Origin: Arthrinium phaeospermum
Lineage: Eukaryota; Ascomycota; Sordariomycetes; Amphisphaeriales; Apiosporaceae
Reading direction: 5' to 3'
DNA length: 64,000 nucleotides
Assembly (NCBI GenBank): GCA_006503535.1
Contig: QYRS01000002.1
Span: forward strand, 1,488,001-1,552,000
The notes under the pieces were generated by a model that worked only from the letters and a program-made list of their open reading frames with translations, made no database searches and had not been told where the DNA came from. Position numbers and translations under genes: made by a program. This document shows positions 56,216 through 64,000 of this stretch, one piece after another (position 1 is the first letter of the stretch; every line of letters begins with the position of its first letter).

Positions 56216-57939
56216 TTACTCCTTTGGCTTCTCATTAATCGTGACGCTCTTAGCATTCCCCAATTTATCGGCGTATGGATCAATTCCCGTCTTCGCGAAG
56301 TTCCGCGCTGGCACCCCATGTTCGAACAGCAGATCCAACTCTGCGTACGTGCGGCCCTTTGGTTCGGGCACCCGGAAAAAGACCCAGACCGTACTGACTA
56401 GGCAGGTGCCGGCCCAGAAGTAGGCCGCCTTGGCGCCCCAGTTCCAGGCCGTGGAGCTGAGCTGGTAGTTGGTCATGACGTTAACAAAAATGTTGCTGGC
56501 GTTGTAGCCGGCGCGGGACAGGACAATGGTCTTGGCCTTGAGGCGTGTGCTCGACAGCTCTGAGATGAGCGAGTACGTGACCGGGCCGACGGTGAAGTCG
56601 TACACGAAGGTGAAGACGATGAGCATTGCGCCGATGGCCCAGATGGAGGCCTGGGTGCCCGAGAAGGCGAGGGAGCCCACGATGACCAGAATGAGGAACT
56701 GGACGCACATCCCGCCGAAGTGAATGCGGCGGCGGCCCACACGCGCCATGAGGAACCAGGAGCCGGCCGTACCGACCATGCCGAGGGCATACTGGCCCAT
56801 GGACAACGAAAACGAGTTTGACGGGTCCATGCCGGCCTGGGTCAGGAAATAGGCAAAGTAGCCCATGAGATTCTGTCCGCCGAGCGTCTGTACTAGCCAA
56901 ATGCCGACGACGACCTCAGTCCTACGCAGATCGACGCCCTTGAAACAGTCACGGAAGGTGGTCCCGGCGCGGAGGTCCTTCTCCAGCGCATTGGTATGCT
57001 CGATCATAGCAATGGTCTCATCCACGTTGAATTTTTCATCGGCGGGGCTTGTGAGTCGCAAAAGACTGGCTCTGGCGGCTTCGCGGTTACCGTGCCGAAC
57101 ATGCCACCAGGGGCTTTCCGGGGCAAAAACCAGCCCAACCAGGATGGGGATGGGCCATACCCACTGGACTCCGAACGGGATCCTGTAGGCCCACTGATCT
57201 GTACGGTCCACCGAACCCTTGTTCACAGCGGCCGCGAAGAATTGCCCGATCACCCAGCACATGTTAATGAATGTCGTTAGGTAAGGGCGCAGCACCACAG
57301 GAGCGACTTCCGAGGCGTAGGCCGGTGTGACAGACTGGAAAGCGCCCCACGGTATCCCTGATCATCTGATGTTGGCTCCACGCGTCCGCATTGCATTTGT
57401 TGTTCAACGCAGGGAGCAGGGGGAGACTTACCACACAGAACTTCCCCTACCACCAGAACCTGCACATTTGGAGCGAAGAACAACACAAATATGAACAGGA
57501 TCATGAGGCCCAGATTGAGCATTGTCGTCATCTTATACCCAAGTCGATCGGCTGTCCAACCTGCGAGAATCAAACCGATGATCTCGCCGGCGCGCGCGCC
57601 GTTGGACAGTCCAGACTGCCATGCAGCCGACAAGGCGTATTTGCCGCTCTTCGCGTCGTATGTCCCGTATTTCTTGTTGAAGGGGGGCGAAGCGTAGAGA
57701 GAGCTCAGTAGAGCCAAGTCATACCCCTCCATGATTAAAGTCGAGGACAGAAGGACAGACCATCCGATGGCTTTGGGATAGAGCTTCATGGCCGTCCATA
57801 AGCTCATCTGCTGCTCGGCGTCGGCCGCGTGCTTGGCTTCCGAGGCCAGCATGGTGGTGTCCGTGCTGACCATACCTTTTGAGTCTGGCACGCCATGGCC
57901 TCCATCATGGGCCTGTGGCTGGGCACCCTCATCTGACAT
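56216..57939 (-). CDS. malP: MFS sugar transporter, alpha-glucoside (maltose) permease type
   Basis: Exons (minus strand) 57939-57432 and 57357-56216 are joined by a 74-nt phase-1 intron (GTAAGT ... GATCAG), giving 549 residues. The protein has the 12-helix sugar-porter pattern: GWTADRLGYK after helix 2 (G-x3-DR-x-G), VGEVLCG-IPWGAFQSVTPAYASEVAP at the junction, PESPWWHVRHGN at the start of the central loop, a VGRRR motif in the second half, and ELSSTRLKAKT near helix 10. The NKKYG and MEGYD signatures in the N-terminal part and the long loop fit fungal maltose/alpha-glucoside permeases (yeast MAL31, A. oryzae MalP). It should import maltose-type sugars with protons across the plasma membrane. 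It is divergently paired with an alpha-glucosidase gene, which strongly supports this substrate class. The exact substrate is inferred. Confidence 0.86.
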
Positions 57940-58714
57940 GACGCCCCGGGAGATTCGATTCCTTGTGCTTTCAGGTAGGGTTGTAGCAAAGAGACAAAAC
58001 AGTTAGACGTGCGCCGGGTGGGAGGTGGCTACTCTCTGACTAGATCCCCGAGAGCTAGAGCAACGGCATCGGGCCTATTTGTAGTCATGGTTGGGACAAC
58101 ATTTCACTTGCAGGAAGGAAATCCAGGTACATAGTTGTGCAACCCGAGCAAATGGCCAGATGTGGGAAGGTGTGGTTCCCGTTCAAATGGCCGCGGAACC
58201 CCCCCTAAAGGGCCGGCCCAGGCCTGCTACATTAGCAGCCATCCTCCGCATTCCCTTGCGTTGCGGGGGCTGAATCTGGGGTCGGCATGTTTGTTTCAAT
58301 TTTTTGGGGTGGTAGCGAGCGCGGCCGCGATGTCGCGTTGGACAGGGGGTTCGGAGTTTTGGCCCTGTCATTGGCCGGGGCCCGTTCAGGCTGTCGGAGT
58401 CGGGGTTATGCGGAGTTGTGCCCGATTTTATCCAGTTGAAACATCTTGGCGAGGGTGAGGCTCAAATCGCCGTTGTTAAATTGGAACTGGTTCGCAACGA
58501 CACAATGTTCGTGACTCGAATAGGCCATCACTCGAGTTATCCTGCGCCCAACAACACCTTCTTCGCGTCGCGCTTCCAAGACGAGAACCAGTTCTTGGAG
58601 GGTCGACGGTCAAGCAAGAGCTGGCAGCCATCCAGCCCCCCGGCCGCCTGCTAGCAACCCCTCGCTTGGATGTAGGTGACGTCAAAAAGGACCGAAAAGC
58701 CCAGCGGTGAAATT
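57940..58714. promoter_or_regulatory. Shared divergent promoter of the transporter and alpha-glucosidase genes
   Basis: 775 bases separate the two divergent start codons. They contain several CGG triplets of the type bound by Zn2Cys6 proteins: CGG at 58395, 58401 and 58411 (spacings 3 and 7), and a CCG-N9-CCG pair at 58179-58193. Two SYGGRG matches, the consensus of the carbon-catabolite repressor CreA, occur close together (58263-58268 and 58276-58281). This fits induction by a local zinc-cluster regulator and repression by glucose. The sites are consensus matches only. Confidence 0.5.
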
Positions 58715-60672
58715 ATGCCCCAAAGGATCACAGGCACTGTCATGGGTAGTAGCGGTACCTGCAATGGCCACCACCACACCACCGGGCAGAATGGTGTCCG
58801 CCTGGTCGGGAAAGAGCCGTGGTGGAAATCCGCCGTGTTCTACCAGGTTTATCCGGCCTCTTTCAAGGACTCGAATGGGGACGGATGGGGAGATATCCCA
58901 GGCCTTATCTCGGAGCTCGACTACCTTGTCAGCCTAGGGGTCGACTGCGTGTGGCTGTCGCCCGTCTTCGATAGCCCACAAAAAGACATGGGCTACGATG
59001 TATCAGACTATCAGGCCATATACCCGCCCTATGGTACTGTTGAGGATGTTGAAACATTGACTCGGCAGTGTCATGAGCGCGGCATGAAACTGATACTCGA
59101 TCTGGTAGTCAACCACACCAGTGTAGAGCACGCGTGGTTTAAAGAATCACGGTCTAGCAAGGATAACCCCAAGCGTGACTGGTACATATGGAAACCTGCA
59201 CGCTACGATCCTGAAGGCCGGCGATTAGCTCCTACTAACTGGCGTGGCTACTTTGCTTGTCCAACTTGGACTTGGGACGAGACGACGCAAGAGTACTATC
59301 TACATCTTTATGCGTCAGACCAGCCTGACCTCAACTGGGAGAATGACGAGTGTCGGGAGGCCATCTATGAAGACACCATGCGCTTCTGGTTGGACAAAGG
59401 CGTGGATGGGTTCCGGATCGACACTGTGAATAAGTACTCGAAACGCACAGAATATGTCGATGCACCCGTAACAGACCCGCGGTGGGAGAGCCAGCCTGCC
59501 CCGGAGATGTGGTAAGTCTCCGATCTGGTGGGGACCGAGAACGAGTCAGTCTCTAGCAAATCACTGACCGGGACACTTGTAGGTGTAATGGACCGCGTAT
59601 CCACGAGTTTATTCATGAGATGAACCAAAAGGCTCTTGCTCCATATGGAGCCGTCAGCGTCGGCGAGCTCTCCAACATGGCGGGCCCGGTGGATGTGCTG
59701 CCCTACGTAAGTGCCGCGGCACAGGAGCTCGACATGGTGTTCGAGTTCAGCATGATCCGCCTGGGTACGGGCGGTGGTTTTGGACCCAAGTACATCTACC
59801 AGCCATATGCGCTGTCCAAACTCAAGAGCCATGTGGCCCAATTCCAGACCTTCATAGAGGGCACCGATGGCTGGACCACGGTGTTTTGCGAGAATCATGA
59901 CAACGGACGTGCTGTGAATCGCTTCGGGAATGTTAGCACCCCTGAGCTCTGGGCCGCTAGCGCCAAGACACTCGCGTTGTGGCAAGCAACGCTCACGGGG
60001 ACTCTGTTCTTGTACCAGGGCCAGGAGATCGGCATGGTCAATATGCCACGTGAATGGGGCATCGACGAATACAAAGACGTGGAGAGCCGGAGTTTCCATG
60101 AAGATGCAGTGCGCAGTGGAGATAAGCAGCGGCTGGCAGACACGATGCATGGCCTCCAGATTCTCGGGAGAGACCACGCGAGACTTCCGTTCCAATGGGA
60201 CGGGCAAGCGAAGAACGCCGGGTTCACCACGTCAGACCAGCCCTGGATGAGAGTGCACGATGGATTCCCCCAGATCAACGTGCGCAAGCAGAACAGCGAC
60301 CCAGAGAGCGTGTTGGAGTTTTGGAAGAAAGCGCTGCGGTTGAGGAAGCAGCACGCAGACGTCTTTGTCTTCGGTGCGTTTCGACACCTGGAGCAGCAGG
60401 ACGAAAAGAGGTACGTGTACATGAAGGAATGCAACGTCCCGGTGGCTGAGCATGGGGCCACCTCGAGCGCCCCAAAGCGAGCGCTGGTGGTGATGAACTG
60501 GTCAGAGCAAGTACAGAAACCTGTTGACGTACTCCATCTGCTGGGCTGTGGAGAGAAGCAGGCGAGACTCCTACTGACCACAGCGGCTGCTGCTGCTGCT
60601 GCCGAGGAGAGGCAGCCACTTCTGGGGGATGATCTGCAGGCATGGGAAGGCAGGATATACGTCAATTTTTGA
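58715..60672 (+). CDS. malT: GH13 alpha-glucosidase (maltase), intracellular
   Basis: Exons 58715-59511 and 59583-60672 are joined by a 71-nt phase-2 intron (GTAAGT ... TTGTAG), giving 628 residues. The ATG at 58715 is chosen because the upstream frame starts only with GTG. The first 45 residues are a low-complexity Gly/His-rich leader without a signal peptide, so the enzyme is cytosolic. The GH13 catalytic barrel is complete: region I DLVVNHTS, region II GFRIDTVN with the nucleophile near Asp236, region III VGELSNM with the acid/base near Glu294, and region IV ENHDNGR with the third acid near Asp372. The start of the barrel (VFYQVYPASFKDSNGDG) is typical of fungal maltases. It hydrolyses maltose and related alpha-glucosides to glucose after uptake. 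The gene is head-to-head with the alpha-glucoside transporter, and a zinc-cluster regulator lies downstream. Confidence 0.92.
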
Positions 60673-61533
60673 CCCGAGGTCTTTGAGGTCTAGACGGGTG
60701 CAGGGGTGCAACTGTGTAGTACGGGAAATTCCGTGTCTCATTTTTTTTCATTGGAAGGTTATCGTCAGGTCGTGTACATACTTGTCTTTCTTCTACATAT
60801 ATGCGTAAGTAAGTACACGTACATTACATATCTATGTACATAAGTAGATGGAGAGTTGCGTACATAAGTCACTTACATACAGGTTATGTAACTCCATTTA
60901 TATCTATGTATACATTGTTTTTTTTTCATAAGAAAAGGCCGAGAAAAGCAGAAGACAGCCAACCCGGTGCTTTTGGAATTCCCCCGTTCTCCTGACTGGA
61001 TTCCTGATTTTCCTGGCCTTCCCACTCCCCAGTTTCTTTTCGGGCCGAAACCAAAAGACTATGAGTGTGTGTGTGTGTGTGTGTGTGCGAGCCCAAGCGA
61101 GCGAGAGCCGCAGGCCCTGCCTGCCTGCCTGGTCGGTCCCTGCCTTTCGCTCCTTCCCTCCATGTTACCCCGGATCAAAGCTCATGTCAATTTAGTACCT
61201 GGCATGTCACTACTATAGTCCCTTATGCATTATAGGGTGCAAATGCAGTCCTAACCCCGCAAATAATGACCCAAGCTGGCCAAATAAAGCACCCAAACCC
61301 GAGCGTTGTGCGTGCATCATATTTCGATTGACCAGGACGCAACATCATCGATTCCACCACGTACTGCTTACTTACTTGGGATGCCAAAAGCAAGCCTCAA
61401 GCCTGGAGCTGCCGCTACGTAAGTACGAGAGGAGGCATGCTTTTCGCTGCCACGGCCATGCCTTCTTTCTTTTCTTTTCTCTGGCCCAAGCAAATGCCAT
61501 AGCCCCCGGATATTTCCCCTCGCTGGTTCCAAC
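60673..61533. other. 3' region of malT and promoter of the zinc-cluster gene
   Basis: An AT-rich, TACATA-rich block (60770-60915) follows malT and contains two TGTACATA octamers (60773-60780 and 60835-60842), which fit the PUF-protein consensus UGUANAUA if transcribed. A GT microsatellite lies at 61065-61087. A 21-codon upstream ORF at 61437-61502 ends 31 nt before the zinc-cluster gene. Confidence 0.6.
61065..61087. repeat. (GT)11 microsatellite
   Basis: An uninterrupted GT run of about 22 bases, followed by GCGAGCCCAAGCGAGCGAG-type sequence, between malT and the regulator gene. Confidence 0.92.
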
Positions 61534-63204
61534 ATGTCGGATTGCACAAGAGGGAGCGGGAGCGGAAACGGGGATTCAGTCGATTCACCACCGGATCCAC
61601 ATTCATATGCCTCGGAATCTTCAGCCGCGGCCCTGGACGATGACAGCCAGACGCCGCCCCAACAACAGATGAAGCAACGGGTTTCCAAGCGAGCAAAGCG
61701 AGCCCAGGTCTCGCGGGCCTGTCTTCGCTGTCGGCGCCTGCAAAAGGGATGTAGCGAGTCCCGGCCTTGCCAGCGCTGCGTCAAGGTCGGGCTGGGCGAC
61801 CAGTGTGTTGCCGCGGCCGGCAAGGCCCAATCAGCTAAGCTCCATCTCCCCGACCCAGACGACGGTTCTGCTACCAGTCCACCCCTGCTCTCCCCTGTCG
61901 TCGGCCTGCCCATCCTTTCCACTCTGGACCTGCCCATATCACCACAGGCCTTCACCAGTTTCCCTCGCGAGTCCTTCCAAAGACATCGGAATCTGCTGCC
62001 CAGCCATGTCGTCGACCATTGCGTCGAACGCTTTTTTGCGCGACTCTGCCCGACCATACCCATCCTCTCCCTGAGCTATGTCGAGTCTCTCCGGCGAAGG
62101 ATCACCGAATCCTCCGAGTCCGGCGTGGAAGCCTACTGTGTCCTGGTAGGCATGTGCGCCATGGTCTTCATCCAAGTCGAAGAGCCTGGCAGTCGTCGGT
62201 TTTCCCATGTGGTAGGCGTCGACACCAACGCCGCCTACGGATGGGCCCTTCTAGAAGAGGCCCTCGCCGCTCATCGTAATCTGGCCAGACGCTCCAACCC
62301 CACTCTCGAGCATGTGTTATTCACATTCTTCATCTATGCATGCCATGCCGCTCTTCTTCACCACAGCCAGGCGTTCTTCTTCCTCCGCGAAACGACCACC
62401 CTTTTCCTTTTGCTGGACCTGGACATGTTCCAGGAGCCTTGCCGGACACTCGCTGGGAGACTCTTTTGGGTTTTAGTCGTCTCTGAGCGCTCGCATGCCA
62501 TCAGGTATCGGCGTCCCATCACGCTACAGGTTACCCCGTCGTCCCCTCCAGCGGATTTTGCTATCTTGGGAAACCACGACCCGCAGGCCCTCGCTGGGTT
62601 CGAGTGTCTGATTGCCCTGTTTCGCCCCCTAGATACGTCGTTTATAGCGACCTACAACGGCGAGAATCTGTCAAGCCCGCACTCTCCCGGTGCCCTGGAC
62701 GACATCGAGGCCAAGATATGTGGTGCTTTGAGTCTAACACCGCTTTCATCACTACAAGACACCCAGATCGCGAACCTTGGGGTCACACAACTATGGTTAC
62801 GCGCCATCCTGTGGCAAGTCCGTCTTCGCCTGGGGCATCTTTCGGAAGATCTTGCCGGAACTGAGTTAATACCGGCTAATTACACCTACCAGTACCCACT
62901 GGATATAGCCCGGGATGTGGTCTCGAGCATCAGGGGTCTCGACCTGGAATGCCTCGCTGTCCATGGAGGCGGGTTTACCGAGAAACTCTTTGATGTCACC
63001 TCGGCTGCGATCAACGTCGTGGCCCGTATCCCGGTCGATTCAGATCGGCACGACGCAGTAGAGCACATACGATATCTGAGGCATCGCATCCATCGACTAC
63101 CGGGAGGCAACAGGATATACTCCAAACTTCTCGACAAGCACTTGTTGACGGCATTGCCAGGCCTTGACACCATGGATATTGACCCACTAAGCAGTGACGG
63201 TTGA
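61534..63204 (+). CDS. Zn2Cys6 transcription factor, putative local regulator of the alpha-glucoside genes
   Basis: A single exon encodes 556 residues. The start is the ATG at 61534 (MSDCTRGSGSG). A basic stretch (KQRVSKRAKRAQVSRA) precedes the binuclear zinc cluster at about 63-91, with spacing C-x2-C-x6-C-x5-C-x2-C-x8-C (CLRCRRLQKGC ... RPCQRCVKVGLGDQC). The remainder is a helical fungal transcription-factor middle region (LPSHVVDHCVERFFARLCP; LEHVLFTFFIYACHAALLHH; RLFWVLVVSERSHAIRYRRP), as in many sugar-response activators. Proteins of this class bind CGG triplets as dimers and usually activate neighbouring catabolic genes. Its place next to malT and the transporter suggests the role of a MAL activator. 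The zinc cluster itself is not diagnostic of MalR or AmyR, so regulation of this cluster is inferred from position only. Confidence 0.85.
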   Translation: MSDCTRGSGSGNGDSVDSPPDPHSYASESSAAALDDDSQTPPQQQMKQRVSKRAKRAQVSRACLRCRRLQKGCSESRPCQRCVKVGLGDQCVAAAGKAQSAKLHLPDPDDGSATSPPLLSPVVGLPILSTLDLPISPQAFTSFPRESFQRHRNLLPSHVVDHCVERFFARLCPTIPILSLSYVESLRRRITESSESGVEAYCVLVGMCAMVFIQVEEPGSRRFSHVVGVDTNAAYGWALLEEALAAHRNLARRSNPTLEHVLFTFFIYACHAALLHHSQAFFFLRETTTLFLLLDLDMFQEPCRTLAGRLFWVLVVSERSHAIRYRRPITLQVTPSSPPADFAILGNHDPQALAGFECLIALFRPLDTSFIATYNGENLSSPHSPGALDDIEAKICGALSLTPLSSLQDTQIANLGVTQLWLRAILWQVRLRLGHLSEDLAGTELIPANYTYQYPLDIARDVVSSIRGLDLECLAVHGGGFTEKLFDVTSAAINVVARIPVDSDRHDAVEHIRYLRHRIHRLPGGNRIYSKLLDKHLLTALPGLDTMDIDPLSSDG

Positions 63205-64000
63205 AATTAGGACAGAAAGAGGAGAAGAAAAGAAGAAAACCGACAACATCACAAAATGAATCGAGGAACATTCGAGATTTTGCCGGGTGCTTTTAGCCAA
63301 AGCACTTGCGGACTAAGGTGTGATGTGCCATCACCAGAACGTGTCAGATATCTCAGTGATCGAATGAAGTCTTGACTAGTTCGCACATACGACATCTACG
63401 TACGTTTGACACGCTACTCCGAGCCCCTGACAAGCAAGGAAGAATACGCAATGCCTGCGATACTACTCGCATAATATTGGTCTCAACGTAAGCTCTGGCT
63501 CTCCCCTGGATATCTCCGGGATGAAGAAGTTGGGCTAACGGGTAGCAGCAATAAATGCAAACAGCGCTCGGTACAGCTATCTGGACCAACGAAAATCAAC
63601 ATGGGTGGTTACATCGTTTCAAGGGTGTTCCTCAATACAAGTCATGTGGAAAGCGCAATGGCGTGCTGGAGAAGACGAGGTACAAGGTGCTGCTTGCTCT
63701 TTCACCAGCTCGTTAGCGCTATGTATGTTCACGCATCTGCCGGCTTGGTTGGATTGGATCTACACTTTGCATTCATCCGAGTCTTTAACCGTGACGAATA
63801 TGGCCCCCAGAATGAAATTACGGGGCGTGGGTTATCATAGCTCACGGATCGGTCGGCCTTCATGGCCTCTTATAGTGTAATCGTCTGAAAGTTTTCGCGG
63901 TCTCAATGAACAGTACCGTCATATCGGTTGAGCCCAGTTCGGGCCAAGATTATGTATCATCTATTGTATCTGCGTCTACATCTTCAACGGGTACCTCTTC
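63205..64000. other. Downstream intergenic region to window end
   Basis: No supported gene. The frames at 63601-63880 have no family features. The sequence may hold a promoter or part of a gene beyond the window. Confidence 0.5.

Noticed and set aside
1..64000. RIP-mutated transposon islands
   Set aside because: No AT-rich block or TpA-rich degenerate transposase/reverse-transcriptase frame could be seen by eye in the gene-free regions.

Overview
The window looks like nuclear DNA of a filamentous ascomycete (Pezizomycotina; a Sordariomycete is plausible, genus not determinable from sequence alone). The evidence is short introns (52-165 nt) with GTAAGT-type donors and CTAAC-type branch sites, and typically filamentous-fungal genes: an FlbA-type RGS regulator, a Dicer-like protein, a DUF7053 protein and a GPI-anchored wall protein. 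Long gene-free stretches with CCTACCTA/TAGGTAGG-like runs separate them. I recognise no tRNA, rRNA, CRISPR array or intact transposon. Thirteen supported genes plus one possibly broken locus are listed. Coordinates of spliced genes run from start to stop codon, with exons and introns given in the text.

Layout. 1-5.7 kb: no gene. 5.7-6.9 kb: protein with three repeated zinc modules (+). 6.9-10.4 kb: no gene, but a strong 18-bp perfect hairpin. 10.4-13.2 kb: ORC4 with an N-terminal basic repeat tail, an AT-hook and a PHD finger (+). 14.1-15.2 kb: DUF7053 protein (+). 16.0-16.7 kb: GPI-anchored secreted protein (-). 18.0-20.5 kb: FlbA-like RGS/DEP regulator (-). 20.5-33.6 kb: 13 kb with no convincing gene. 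33.6-36.5 kb: CDC73 (Paf1 complex) and TAP42 (PP2A regulator), both (-). 37.7-42.5 kb: Dicer-like 1 (+). 43.5-46.2 kb: long disordered protein (-). 50.8-52.4 kb: lysine-rich low-complexity locus (+) interrupted by one in-frame TAG. 52.7-54.3 kb: protein resembling LipB octanoyltransferases but apparently without the catalytic Lys and Cys (-). 54.7-55.5 kb: ubiquitin C-terminal hydrolase (-).

56.2-63.2 kb is the clearest functional unit: a sugar transporter of the alpha-glucoside type (-), divergently paired with a cytosolic GH13 alpha-glucosidase (+), followed by a Zn2Cys6 regulator (+). This matches the MAL-cluster logic known from yeasts and Aspergillus oryzae: import of maltose-type sugars, hydrolysis inside the cell, and a local activator.

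The most interesting observations are the PHD/AT-hook/basic-repeat architecture of ORC4, the in-frame stop between two copies of a repeat motif at 51165, the apparently catalytically degenerate LipB-like protein, upstream ORFs overlapping the flbA and dcl1 start codons, the isolated hairpin at 9836-9888, and the over-represented intergenic motif TACGGAGTA. No wholly new multi-gene system could be demonstrated.
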